From Bacteroidales bacterium UBA6397 (lineage in GTDB: Bacteria > Bacteroidota > Bacteroidia > Bacteroidales > UBA932), in contig DJQB01000012.1 in assembly GCA_002439875.1 (NCBI GenBank), positions 102,536 through 166,535 of the forward strand: a DNA stretch of 64,000 nucleotides, written 5' to 3'. Position numbers and translations under genes: made by a program. Below are positions 15,188 to 23,845 of the stretch, piece after piece. Every line of letters begins with the position of its first letter. The first letter of the stretch is position 1. The notes under the pieces are model-generated. The model worked only from the letters and a program-made list of their open reading frames with translations. It searched no databases and was not told the DNA's origin.

Positions 15188-16972
15188 ATGAGAAAGTTGC
15201 TGATTACAATACTGATCACACTGCTTTGCGCTCCGGTGTTCGCTCAGAACGCCGCAAGCATAAGGAAAGACAATTCGTACATCTTCGCGGAAGCCATGGC
15301 GGCCACAACAACTGCGGCTGACAGCGTGGCGCTTGACGCGTTGGTCGGAAAACTCGCTCAGACAGTTGATTTGCCATATTCATTGGAAATCAAGAAGAGA
15401 CTGATGTCAACCTATTTGGGAGACATCAAAAGGGAGTGCGGGATGATTACCTCGGCTGGCAGAAAATCCGCAAGAGTGATGAGGTATATTCAGAGAAGCG
15501 ATGTGGAGCGGATCTTCGACAGCCGAAGGAGAAAGGTCAAGGAGATGCTCCAGATAGCGTCCACCGCCGACCGGAAATGCCAGATGGACGTGGCGCTGCG
15601 CTACTACTGCTGGGCGGAGACACTGATGCGGAGTCTCCCCTCCCCGGATGCCGTGGCGATCGCCGAGGCGAAAAGCAGGCGTGAGGCGATCCTGAAAGGA
15701 CTGAATGTGGCGTTCGGCCGGCAGGACATCTACGACAAGGGAATTGTGGAACTGACATTCACCTTCGATGGAAAGCCTGTCAAAAACATTGACTATCAAT
15801 TCTTTGACGGAAAGACTTGGAGCAAAGTCCTGTCCGCCAAGGACGGGAAAGGGTTCGTGGAGGTAAAGCCTGACTCAAAGATCGACCAGTACCGGATCAA
15901 GTACGAGATCACACCAGCTCATCTTCAGCATCTATTTAGGGAGGTGAGCCTCGTTGAGAATGCTCTGGCTCCGGAAGCAAAGGGTACTGATGGCGGGACA
16001 CGGTCAGCAAAGACTCACTCCGACCAGACCGTAGCCGCAGCATCCGAATCCTCCGCCCGGAAGATCGACTTCTCCGCCGTCAAAAGGAAAGTACTGGACG
16101 TTGTGGCGAGAGAGGAGTTCCAGAGGGAGCCCGACTCCACCCGAAGCGGGCTGACTCCAGTTGTCTTTTCTTCTGAATATGAAGACATTGTCTCCAAGAT
16201 ATGCAAAGGCATCAGCAGCGGAGCGGATGTCTCAGAATATTTCACTCCGGACGGCTATGAGATATTCACCCGCCTCATCCGCTACGGCAACGCCAGAGTG
16301 CTGAACTTCAGTGATCTGAATTTCTACGAACTCGGAGACGAGGTCTACTCAAGAAGCGTCCCGATGGTGTTCTCGTTCAAGGGTAACCAAAGACAGTTCG
16401 TAGAGAACATTGTGTTCACATTCAACAAGGACAAGAAGATCTGCGACCTTTCTTTCTCACTTGGAAAAGAAACCGTGCAAGGCATTGTCAGTCAGACAGG
16501 CTGGACTGAGGAGGCAAGAATAATCCTCATCAGTTTCCTGGAGAACTACAAGACGGCGTACGCCCTCAAACGTCTGGACTACATCAGTTCCATCTTCGAT
16601 GACGACGCCCTGATCATCACCGGGCGGGTGCTGCGGAATGTCAAAGGACCGAACGAGTACAGTGGCAACCGCTACGTCACCCTGACCCGCCAGAACAAGG
16701 CGAACTACATCAAGAACCTAAGCAGAGTCTTTGCGAGTCAGGAATATATCAACATCCAATTCTCGGACTGCGAGGTGATGAAACTCGGAAAGGGAGAACA
16801 GTTGTTCGGCATAAAGATCAGGCAGGAATATTTCTCCACGACGTATTCGGACTCGGGCTATCTGTTCATCCTCGTGGATCTTCGGGACTATCAAAGTCCT
16901 GTCATCCACGTCCGGACCTGGCAGGATGAGCCGGACAAGGACTTCGGGGTGATCGGACCTTATAACTTTTAG
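15188..16972 (+). CDS. exported protein of unknown function
   Basis: 594 residues from ATG 15188, which opens a clear signal peptide (basic MRK, hydrophobic 'LLITILITLLCAPVFA', cleavage after AQ). An upstream in-frame start at 15056 would overlap the previous gene and hide this signal, so I reject it. The first ~250 residues are helical, then come a basic/acidic linker rich in Ser and Ala (~265-290) and a C-terminal region with 'FSFKGNQRQFVENIVFTFNKD', suggesting an NTF2-like or other alpha/beta fold. I do not recognise a family. Two tightly spaced genes flank it, so it is probably part of one envelope-acting operon with the WG lipoprotein. Confidence 0.82.
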   Translation: MRKLLITILITLLCAPVFAQNAASIRKDNSYIFAEAMAATTTAADSVALDALVGKLAQTVDLPYSLEIKKRLMSTYLGDIKRECGMITSAGRKSARVMRYIQRSDVERIFDSRRRKVKEMLQIASTADRKCQMDVALRYYCWAETLMRSLPSPDAVAIAEAKSRREAILKGLNVAFGRQDIYDKGIVELTFTFDGKPVKNIDYQFFDGKTWSKVLSAKDGKGFVEVKPDSKIDQYRIKYEITPAHLQHLFREVSLVENALAPEAKGTDGGTRSAKTHSDQTVAAASESSARKIDFSAVKRKVLDVVAREEFQREPDSTRSGLTPVVFSSEYEDIVSKICKGISSGADVSEYFTPDGYEIFTRLIRYGNARVLNFSDLNFYELGDEVYSRSVPMVFSFKGNQRQFVENIVFTFNKDKKICDLSFSLGKETVQGIVSQTGWTEEARIILISFLENYKTAYALKRLDYISSIFDDDALIITGRVLRNVKGPNEYSGNRYVTLTRQNKANYIKNLSRVFASQEYINIQFSDCEVMKLGKGEQLFGIKIRQEYFSTTYSDSGYLFILVDLRDYQSPVIHVRTWQDEPDKDFGVIGPYNF

Positions 16973-16975
16973 ACT

Positions 16976-17908
16976 ATGAGAAGGTTCACTGCCATATTCA
17001 TTCTGCTTTTAGCCGCTGTTTCCGTCTCGGCACAGACTGACTCATCCGGGTTCTACGTCCAGTCTTTCAAGAAATTGGAATGGGATCTGGATGCCCGGAG
17101 CAACTATCCGGTGCTGGATCTGAACAGCCGCAAGGCCGCGCTGATCAAGGTCGTGATTCCAGAGACCGGATTTGTTTTCGACGTAGGGGTGATGGGAGTC
17201 GTCAGTGTCAGGCAGGAGGTCGGAGAGGTCTGGGTATATGTTCCCGAAGGCGTGAGCAAGATCACGATCAAGCATCAGACCTATGGCATCATCCGGGACT
17301 ACAAGTTCGGTTGCCCCATCGAATCAGCCTGCGTCTATGAGATGAGACTTCACGTGCCTTTAAGTCCGAAAAGCACGGTGATAGTCAAGGACTCCATTGT
17401 GTATGTTCCGACACCGGTCAACATTGAGACTCCGATGGTACGGGAACGGATCGGCATAGGCATCCTCGCCGTCGGCAGCATACCTGATCCATCCGGAGGG
17501 TTTATGGTGATCTGGAATCCCAAGCGGTACGGGGTATATCTGAAGGCAACCGGCAATCTCAAATCGTCCGGCCACAGTTACATCTGTCACGAGGACGGCA
17601 CCACCGACTACGGATACATCTGGACCAGCGGCAAAAGTCATGTCTCAAGGATGGCGGTCACAGGCGGAGGAATAATCAGATGCCTAGATTGGTTGAGTGT
17701 CAGCGCCGGAGCCGGCTACGGAAAAAGGGCCCTTCTTTGGAAAGATTACAAGGACATTTTCGCAAAGGTGAGCGAAGCCTCCGCGCAAGGCATCGCAGCC
17801 GACATCGGTGTGGTTCTTAGTTTCGGCCGTTTCACCGCCTATCTCGGCACCAACACAATCGCATTCAAACGCCTCTACCCCGAGCTCGGCGTCGGTTTCG
17901 CTTTCTGA
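16976..17908 (+). CDS. exported protein, possibly outer-membrane associated
   Basis: 310 residues starting 3 bases after the previous stop. The signal peptide 'FTAIFILLLAAVSVSA' is followed by AQ. The N-terminal ~110 residues resemble a PEGA-like or carboxypeptidase-regulatory beta sandwich ('VWVYVPEGVSKITIKHQTYG'). The C-terminal ~150 residues show alternating hydrophobic strands with glycines and aromatic ends ('SVSAGAGYGKRALLW', 'LGVGFAF'), ending in Phe as in outer-membrane beta barrels. A surface or outer-membrane anchor role in the kinase-linked operon is likely but not proven. Confidence 0.78.
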   Translation: MRRFTAIFILLLAAVSVSAQTDSSGFYVQSFKKLEWDLDARSNYPVLDLNSRKAALIKVVIPETGFVFDVGVMGVVSVRQEVGEVWVYVPEGVSKITIKHQTYGIIRDYKFGCPIESACVYEMRLHVPLSPKSTVIVKDSIVYVPTPVNIETPMVRERIGIGILAVGSIPDPSGGFMVIWNPKRYGVYLKATGNLKSSGHSYICHEDGTTDYGYIWTSGKSHVSRMAVTGGGIIRCLDWLSVSAGAGYGKRALLWKDYKDIFAKVSEASAQGIAADIGVVLSFGRFTAYLGTNTIAFKRLYPELGVGFAF

Positions 17909-17992
17909 GAATATCCCATACAATAATCTGCGCAACGACACAAAACCCATAGGCTTCCGCATAAAATCATTCGATAATTTGCGCAAGTGTGG

Positions 17993-18021
17993 CTAAAAAA
18001 AGTCTCCAGACTGATTTTTAG
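17993..18021. terminator. bidirectional rho-independent terminator
   Basis: CTAAAAAA-AGTC-tcca-GACT-g-ATTTTTAG forms a stem with A-run and T-run on either side (17993-18021). It separates the plus-strand operon ending at 17908 from the minus-strand pyrF gene ending at 18104. Confidence 0.7.
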
Positions 18022-18103
18022 TGTCACTTCATCAGGCTCTCAGTGACCAACTGTTGTTATTATCTAAACAGCGCTAGGTCAGATCCTGTGCCGATGACGT
18101 TCA

Positions 18104-18907
18104 TCACAGCGCGGCCGTGCGGGCGGCGACTGCGGCGGCGGCCTGGGCGAAATCCTCTCCGGAAGAGGCGTAGAGGACTCCTCGGGAGGAGTTGATCAAG
18201 AGGCCGCCTTTTGAGTTGGCTCCCCTGGAGATCACTTCCTCCGCGCTTCCGCCCTGAGCCCCGACACCAGGGACAAGGAAGAAATTGTCCGGACAGAACC
18301 GCCTGATTTCCTTCAGTTTGTCAGCTTTCGTCGCTCCAACGACGAACATCATGTTTTCCGGAGTGGTGATCTCCATCATTTTTTCCATCACAACCTGATA
18401 GAGAGGTTTTCCACCCTTTTCTGCGGTTTGGAAATCAACTGAGGACGGATTGGAGGACAGAGCCACCACGATGGCATAGCGTCCGGGATATTCAAGGAAA
18501 GGGGTTACGGTCTCGCTGCCCATGTAAGGGGAAAGGGTGACGGCGTCGAAATCAAAGGTCTCGAAGAGGCTCTTGGCGTACATCCTGGCGGTGTTGCCGA
18601 TGTCTCCCCTCTTGGCGTCCGCTATGATGAACTGCTCCGGATGGTTTGAACGAATATGCTCGACTGTCTTGTCGAGGATTGCCATACCGTCCACTCCGAG
18701 GCACTCATAGAAGGCGAGATTCGGCTTGAAGGCGACGCAATGAGGGGCGGTGGCGTCAATGATGCGCTTGTTGAACTCCAGCACGGCCTCATTCACAGTT
18801 CTGCCAGTCTTCACGCACTCCGGAATCTTTGCGAAATCGGTGTCAAGGCCGACGCAGAGCATCGAGGCTTTTTTCTTGATTTGGGAATATAATTCTGCTG
18901 TTGTCAT
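18104..18907 (-). CDS. pyrF: orotidine 5'-phosphate decarboxylase
   Basis: 267 residues, the usual length of the longer (type 2) bacterial form. The catalytic Asp-Lys-Asp block is visible as 'IIADAKRGDIGNTA', and the phosphate-binding end as 'FLVPGVGAQGGSAEEV' with 'INSSRGVLYA'. The enzyme converts OMP to UMP, the last step of de novo pyrimidine synthesis, in the cytoplasm. It starts 5 bases after the M20 dipeptidase stop on the same strand, so the two form an operon driven from the promoter at 20301-20331. Nothing unusual is seen. Confidence 0.97.
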   Translation of the reverse strand: MTTAELYSQIKKKASMLCVGLDTDFAKIPECVKTGRTVNEAVLEFNKRIIDATAPHCVAFKPNLAFYECLGVDGMAILDKTVEHIRSNHPEQFIIADAKRGDIGNTARMYAKSLFETFDFDAVTLSPYMGSETVTPFLEYPGRYAIVVALSSNPSSVDFQTAEKGGKPLYQVVMEKMMEITTPENMMFVVGATKADKLKEIRRFCPDNFFLVPGVGAQGGSAEEVISRGANSKGGLLINSSRGVLYASSGEDFAQAAAAVAARTAAL

Positions 18908-18912
18908 ATTTG

Positions 18913-20277
18913 TTACTCATAATATTCATAAAACTTCGCGATGGATTCCATCCCGGCGAAGAACTGCCGGAGCAGATAACTCTCGTTCGGAGAATGAATT
19001 GTGTCCCTTTCAAGGCCGAAGCCCATCAGCAGTGGATCCACTCCAAGGATCTTCTGCATATCCGCCAGCACCGCTATGCTTCCGCCACCACGGCTCGGAA
19101 CCGGCTTGACACCATAAACATCCTCCATAGCCTTTGAAGCGGCCTGGAACGCCGGAGACGAAATCGGAATCAAAAACCCTTCCCCACCCTCGCACGGCTT
19201 GACCTCTATGCGGCAATATCTCGGAGCGATCTTCTCCAGATGTTTTTTGAATATCCTCGTGATCTTGGCGCTCTCCTGATTCGGAACAAGACGCATCGAG
19301 ATTTTGGCGTGCGCAACGGACGGGAGAACGGTCTTCGCGCCTTCTCCAATGTACCCACCCCAGATTCCGCACACATCCAGACAAGGTCTGATGCCGATCC
19401 TCTCAAGCGGGGTGTAACCCTTCTCACCACGCAAGGCCCTGACACCCACGGACTCCTCAAACTCTTTGAGATTGAACGGAGCCCTCGCGAGCTGCGCCCT
19501 GTCCTTCCTGGAAAGTTCCACCACATCATCGTAAAATCCAGGAATAGTGACACGTCCATCCTTGTCAATCAAACCGGAAATCAAATCGCAAAGCGTCTGT
19601 ATAGGATTGGCGACCGTACCACCGTAATGCCCGGAATGCAGATCTTTGTCCGGGCCTGTCAACGTCACCTCAAGATAGGCCAGGCCCCTCATTCCGCAGT
19701 TGATGGAAGGCACCTTGTCGGAAATCATCGTAGTGTCCGACACCAGAATCACATCAGCCCCCAGCCATTTTTTATGTTCCTTGACCCAAGCCGGAAGGGA
19801 CGGGCTGCCGATCTCCTCCTCTCCCTCGAAGATGAACTTCACATTGTGACGCAACTTTCCGATGCGGAGGAGATATTCAAAAGCCTTGATGTGCATAAAG
19901 AGCTGGCCTTTGTCATCGTTGGCCCCGCGGGCGTAGATGGCCTCCTGACCGACCGGATCCTGCTTGATCACAGGCTCGAACGGATCCGTGTGCCACTTCT
20001 CAAGCGGCTCGGGCGGCTGTACGTCATAGTGGCCATAGACCATCACCGTCCTCCACTCAGGATTGATGAACTTCTTTCCGAACACCACCGGGTTACCATT
20101 GCTCGGATAGACACCCGCCTCATCGGCCCCTGCCTCCAGAAGCAGTTCCTTCAGCCTCTCGGCGCAATGTTCCATATCCTTCTTGTGGTCCTGCTTAGCG
20201 CTGATGGATGGAATCCGCAGGAGAGAGAACAGTTCCTCAAAGAACCGCTCCTTGTTTTCTTGAATATATTCCTTCAT
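18913..20277 (-). CDS. M20 family dipeptidase
   Basis: 454 residues from ATG 20277. An upstream start at 20331 would overlap the promoter, so it is rejected. Metal-site motifs are in order: 'VYGHYDVQPPEP' (His, Asp), 'GANDDKGQ', 'FEGEEEIGSPSL' (catalytic Glu pair), 'DLHSGHYGG' and 'RDTIHSPNESY'. These match the M20 dipeptidase/CNDP-like subfamily, which cleaves dipeptides with a two-zinc or two-manganese centre in the cytoplasm. The dimerisation domain lies at ~200-350. Upstream gene of the pepD-like/pyrF pair. Confidence 0.92.
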   Translation of the reverse strand: MKEYIQENKERFFEELFSLLRIPSISAKQDHKKDMEHCAERLKELLLEAGADEAGVYPSNGNPVVFGKKFINPEWRTVMVYGHYDVQPPEPLEKWHTDPFEPVIKQDPVGQEAIYARGANDDKGQLFMHIKAFEYLLRIGKLRHNVKFIFEGEEEIGSPSLPAWVKEHKKWLGADVILVSDTTMISDKVPSINCGMRGLAYLEVTLTGPDKDLHSGHYGGTVANPIQTLCDLISGLIDKDGRVTIPGFYDDVVELSRKDRAQLARAPFNLKEFEESVGVRALRGEKGYTPLERIGIRPCLDVCGIWGGYIGEGAKTVLPSVAHAKISMRLVPNQESAKITRIFKKHLEKIAPRYCRIEVKPCEGGEGFLIPISSPAFQAASKAMEDVYGVKPVPSRGGGSIAVLADMQKILGVDPLLMGFGLERDTIHSPNESYLLRQFFAGMESIAKFYEYYE

Positions 20278-20300
20278 ACTATTGCGTTTTTTGCCTTTCA

Positions 20301-20331
20301 CAAAAATAGCCAAAAGCAAGCGTAATTTCAA
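20301..20331 (-). promoter_or_regulatory. promoter of the dipeptidase-pyrF operon
   Basis: On the minus strand a -33 TTG (20331-20329) and -7 TATTTTTG (20308-20301) are separated by 20 bases, a near-ideal Bacteroidetes promoter. The core GGCTATTTTTGTG is identical to that of the divergent pgi promoter. Confidence 0.65.
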
Positions 20332-20401
20332 GACATGGCAGACAACTCAACAATCAAACGCACGCCAATGCACATTGCCGATCACTATATTCAAAGAATA
20401 A

Positions 20402-20434
20402 TTGCGTGATTTCTGAGGAAAATGGCTATTTTTG
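20402..20434 (+). promoter_or_regulatory. promoter of pgi
   Basis: TTG at 20402-20404 and TATTTTTG at 20427-20434, 22 bases between. The -7 region GGCTATTTTTGTG is the same as in the divergent promoter about 115 bases away. About 60 bases of leader precede the pgi ATG at 20494. Confidence 0.6.
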
Positions 20435-20493
20435 TGGGTTACAAACAATGAATTATAAACATCTAACGATACACCTTTAATTTTTGAAGAAAT

Positions 20494-21828
20494 ATGGTCA
20501 AAGTCAATTTAGGAGGATGTTCCTCCTTCGTCAAGGACACGGATTACAAGGAATATGTTGGGAAGGCCTTGGCCGCCTACGACGTACTCGAAAGCGAGAC
20601 CGGAGCCGGCAATGATTTTCTCGGCTGGAAGCATCTGCCTTCCCAGACCCCGGAAGCCCTCATCGCCGACTGCGAGGCTGTGCGTGACAGCTGGAAAGCC
20701 AAGGGCGTCAATCTGGTTGTCGTGATTGGCATCGGTGGTTCCTACCTTGGAGCCCGCTGCGCCATCGAGGCCCTGTCCCACAATTTTGCCAAACAGCTTG
20801 GCGGCGCCAAAGAGGCACCGGAAGTTGTCTTCGCCGGCAACAACCTCTCCGAGGAATATCTCGCCGAACTGATGGATCTCGTGGCCGAGAGGAATGTAGC
20901 CACGGTGGTTATCTCCAAGTCCGGCACCACCACCGAACCTGCCGTAGCGTTCAGGATCGTCAAGGAGCACATCGAGAAGAATTACTCTGACGCTTCCGAG
21001 AGGATCGTCGCCATCACAGACGCCCACAAGGGAGCACTCAAGACACTTTCCACACAGGAAGGCTACAAGACGTTCGTCGTTCCGGACAACGTCGGTGGCC
21101 GTTTCTCAGTCCTCACTCCGGTTGGTCTTCTGCCTATCGTGCTCGCCGGCTTCGACGTGCGTGAGATGATCGCCGGCGCGGTCGAGATGGAGAAAGCCCT
21201 TGCGGTGAAGAGCGAGGAGAACCCTGCGGTCCAGTACGCCGCGATGAGGAACCTGCTCTATTCAAAACTCGGCAAGAAAGTTGAGATTCTGGTAGCTTAC
21301 AATCCTAAGTTCCAGTACCTTGGCGAATGGTGGAAGCAACTCTACGGCGAGTCCGAAGGCAAGGATCTCAAGGGAATATTCCCGGCCTCTGTCAATTTCA
21401 CGACAGACCTTCACTCCATGGGACAGTTCATCCAGGACGGCGACAGAATCATGTTCGAAACCGTCGTGAACATCGAGAAGAGCAACCGCGAGGTTGTCAT
21501 CGGAAGCGACGAGCAAAACCTTGACCAGCTCAACTACCTCGCCGGCCAGCATGTGGAGCATTGCAACGCCATGGCTCAGCTTGGAACCAAACTCGCCCAC
21601 ATCGACGGCGGCGTACCTCAACTGGAAGTCTCTATCGAAAAAATCAACGCATTCAACCTTGGCGGCCTGTTCTATTTCTTTGAATATTCCTGCGGAATCA
21701 GCGCCTATGTTCTCGGAGTGAATCCGTTCAACCAGCCTGGTGTCGAAGCCTACAAGAAGAACATGTTCGCCCTTCTTGGCAAGCCTGGCTACGAAGAGCA
21801 GGGAAAAGCTCTCCAGGCAAGACTTTAA
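20494..21828 (+). CDS. pgi: glucose-6-phosphate isomerase
   Basis: 444 residues, the compact bacterial length. Family signatures are 'VIGIGGSYLGARCAIEAL', the PGI signature 'NVGGRFSVLTPVGLLPI', and near the C-terminus 'GVNPFNQPGVEAYK'. It interconverts glucose 6-phosphate and fructose 6-phosphate in glycolysis and gluconeogenesis. It heads an apparent operon with the GHMP kinase (5-base gap) and a nucleotidyltransferase. Tyr codons are nearly all tac except in Glu-Tyr pairs, written gaatat, an example of the hexamer bias described in the findings. Confidence 0.97.
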   Translation: MVKVNLGGCSSFVKDTDYKEYVGKALAAYDVLESETGAGNDFLGWKHLPSQTPEALIADCEAVRDSWKAKGVNLVVVIGIGGSYLGARCAIEALSHNFAKQLGGAKEAPEVVFAGNNLSEEYLAELMDLVAERNVATVVISKSGTTTEPAVAFRIVKEHIEKNYSDASERIVAITDAHKGALKTLSTQEGYKTFVVPDNVGGRFSVLTPVGLLPIVLAGFDVREMIAGAVEMEKALAVKSEENPAVQYAAMRNLLYSKLGKKVEILVAYNPKFQYLGEWWKQLYGESEGKDLKGIFPASVNFTTDLHSMGQFIQDGDRIMFETVVNIEKSNREVVIGSDEQNLDQLNYLAGQHVEHCNAMAQLGTKLAHIDGGVPQLEVSIEKINAFNLGGLFYFFEYSCGISAYVLGVNPFNQPGVEAYKKNMFALLGKPGYEEQGKALQARL

Positions 21829-21833
21829 GCCTT

Positions 21834-23006
21834 ATGACATGCGAACAGAAATTCAGGGAAACGTACAGACGAGAGCCTGAAGGGCTCTCGTTCTGTCCCT
21901 ACCGTGTCTGCCCCATAGGCGCCCATTCCGACCATCAGCTCGGGAAAGTGACCGGACTGGCCATTGACAAGGGAATCCACATCGCCTTCGCTCCGAAACA
22001 GAATGGAGTCATCGAATTTTCATCTCTCCAGTTTCAGAAACGCGCCCAATGGCATGTGAGTTCCGTGCCTGAGACCAGGCAAGGCGACTGGGCGGATTAC
22101 CTGCGCGGAGCCACGCTCAAGCTGGGGGCGAAATACCCTCTCCGTATCGGACTCAGCGGCGTGATCGAGGGATCGCTGCCAATCGGAGGTCTTTCTTCCT
22201 CTGCCGCCGTTACGATCGCTTTCCTGAAGGCTCTGTGCACAGTCAACGGGATCCATCTCGCGGACATTGATCTGATCAGGACCGAAATGGCCGCAGAGAA
22301 CGACTATGTCGGGGTCTCCTGCGGAAAGTTGGATCAAAGCTGCGAGGTATATTCAAAGAAAGATAATCTTCTCTACCTTGACACCAAGGACGATAGCTAC
22401 GAACTGATCCCGGTGTCTCCGGCGATGAAGCCTTACGAGATAGCCATTTTCTTCAGCGGAGTGGAGCGAACTCTTGCCGGCAGCAGGTTCAACATGAGGG
22501 TGGATGAGTGCCGGAGCGCCGCGTATGCGCTGAAAGCCTACGCCGGGATGGAGTACGGCAAATTCGGCGAGACAAACCTCAGGGATGTTCCTGTCGAGGT
22601 TTTCCACAAGTTTAAGGAGCGGCTGCCGGAAAACTGGCGGAAGCGCGCCGAGCATTGGTTCAGTGAATTTGACCGAGTCCAGCGTGGTGCCGAGGCCTGG
22701 AGAGACGGAGATTTGGAGACTTTCGGGAAACTGAGTTTCGAAAGCGGCAAGTCCTCAATAGAGAAATGGGAGACAGGATCGCCTGAACTCAAGAAGATCT
22801 ACGAGATCATGACACGCACTGACGGCATCTACGGAGGCCGGTTCAGCGGAGCCGGGTTCAAAGGCTGTTGCATGGCTCTGATTGATCCCGAGTTTAAGGA
22901 TGAGATATTCAAGAAAGTCAAGGCAGAGTACCTTGCCGAATTCCCTGAACTGGACGGGCATTACTCGGCGTGCGTCTGTCACAGTGCCGACGGTGTGAAG
23001 ATATGA
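21834..23006 (+). CDS. GHMP sugar kinase, galactokinase-like
   Basis: 390 residues. The substrate motif 'PYRVCPIGAHSDHQLGKVTG' resembles the galactokinase/galacturonokinase signature (PGRVNLIGEHxDY) but with GAHSDHQ, closer to uronic acid kinases such as plant GalAK. Motif 2 is 'GSLPIGGLSSSAAVTIA' (ATP loop) and motif 3 'GGRFSGAGFKGCC'. It should phosphorylate the anomeric carbon of a sugar or uronic acid; which one I cannot tell. Its stop overlaps the start of a sugar nucleotidyltransferase (ATGA), so the two probably act in sequence: sugar, sugar 1-phosphate, NDP-sugar. Confidence 0.87.
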   Translation: MTCEQKFRETYRREPEGLSFCPYRVCPIGAHSDHQLGKVTGLAIDKGIHIAFAPKQNGVIEFSSLQFQKRAQWHVSSVPETRQGDWADYLRGATLKLGAKYPLRIGLSGVIEGSLPIGGLSSSAAVTIAFLKALCTVNGIHLADIDLIRTEMAAENDYVGVSCGKLDQSCEVYSKKDNLLYLDTKDDSYELIPVSPAMKPYEIAIFFSGVERTLAGSRFNMRVDECRSAAYALKAYAGMEYGKFGETNLRDVPVEVFHKFKERLPENWRKRAEHWFSEFDRVQRGAEAWRDGDLETFGKLSFESGKSSIEKWETGSPELKKIYEIMTRTDGIYGGRFSGAGFKGCCMALIDPEFKDEIFKKVKAEYLAEFPELDGHYSACVCHSADGVKI

Positions 23007-23743
23007 AATGCCTGATACTTGCGGCGGGCTATGCGACACGACTATACCCGCTGACTGAAAATTATCCGAAACCGCTTCTGAAGGTTCGGGGCAAGACCAT
23101 CCTCGACTGGCTGGTTGACGACATCAAGACTTCCGGAGCCGTTGATGAATATGTTGTCATCTCAAATCACAAATTCGCCGGGCATTTCTCCGAATGGGCT
23201 GCCGGCCGCACCGAGGACAAGATAACTGTAGTGGACGATGGCACATCCACTAACGAGACAAGGCTGGGAGCAGTGAGGGACATCCAGTTCGCCATCGACA
23301 GCCTTGGACTTGATGATGACATGCTCGTCATCGCCGGAGACAATGTACTGGATTTCAGTTTGGTAAGGTTCATTGAATATTCCCGTTCAAAAGGGACTTC
23401 CTGCGTCATGCGCTTCTACGAGCCGTCCGAGGACAGACTGCGCAAATGCGGTGTGCTTGAAGTCAACGACAATGATCTGATCCTGGGGATGCAGGAGAAG
23501 CCTGCCGAACCACGATCACATTGGTGCTGCCCTCCTTTTTACTACTATACCAGAAAGGATGCGGCCAGAATTCCTGATGGCATCGCCGCCGGGTGTGGCA
23601 CGGACGCCCCTGGCAGCTACATCGCATGGCTGGCCACACAGATACCTGTCCATGCAATGGAGATGCCAGGCCATCGCTTTGACATCGGCAATCTGGAAAG
23701 TTACCACTCCGTCTGCGACCAGTACAACGGAATCTCCGGATAG
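23003..23743 (+). CDS. sugar-1-phosphate nucleotidyltransferase
   Basis: 246 residues from ATG 23003, which shares bases with the kinase stop. The nucleotide-binding start 'LILAAGYATRLYPLTENYPK' is the standard NTP_transferase motif (LAAGxGTRLxPLT ... PK). Metal-binding Asp occurs in 'VIAGDNVLDFS', and a second conserved block in 'MRFYEPSEDRLRKCGV'. It activates a sugar 1-phosphate with an NTP. Coupling to the GHMP kinase suggests a salvage route for one sugar; the base is unknown. A long inverted repeat follows after 15 bases. Confidence 0.9.
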   Translation: MKCLILAAGYATRLYPLTENYPKPLLKVRGKTILDWLVDDIKTSGAVDEYVVISNHKFAGHFSEWAAGRTEDKITVVDDGTSTNETRLGAVRDIQFAIDSLGLDDDMLVIAGDNVLDFSLVRFIEYSRSKGTSCVMRFYEPSEDRLRKCGVLEVNDNDLILGMQEKPAEPRSHWCCPPFYYYTRKDAARIPDGIAAGCGTDAPGSYIAWLATQIPVHAMEMPGHRFDIGNLESYHSVCDQYNGISG

Positions 23744-23758
23744 ATATATATTCGACCG

Positions 23759-23845
23759 TAAGGGTCTCCTCCATTGGCCACAGCCACCCTTTACCCGGAC
23801 AGGGCGCGAAGCGTCGGTGGCTGTGGCCAATGGAGGAGACCCTTA
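23759..23845. repeat. 30-bp perfect inverted repeat between convergent genes
   Basis: Arms 23759-23788 and 23816-23845 are perfectly complementary over 30 bases, with a 27-base loop. The right arm overlaps the stop codon of prfA (minus strand, ends 23843). It may act as a bidirectional terminator for the convergent nucleotidyltransferase and prfA transcripts, but it is much longer than a normal terminator stem and lacks a T-run, so a dispersed palindromic element is also possible. Confidence 0.75.

Noticed and set aside
19240..20325. 361-codon plus-strand open frame opposite the dipeptidase gene
   Set aside because: Antisense to a gene with clear M20 motifs; no family resemblance, composition of a shadow frame.
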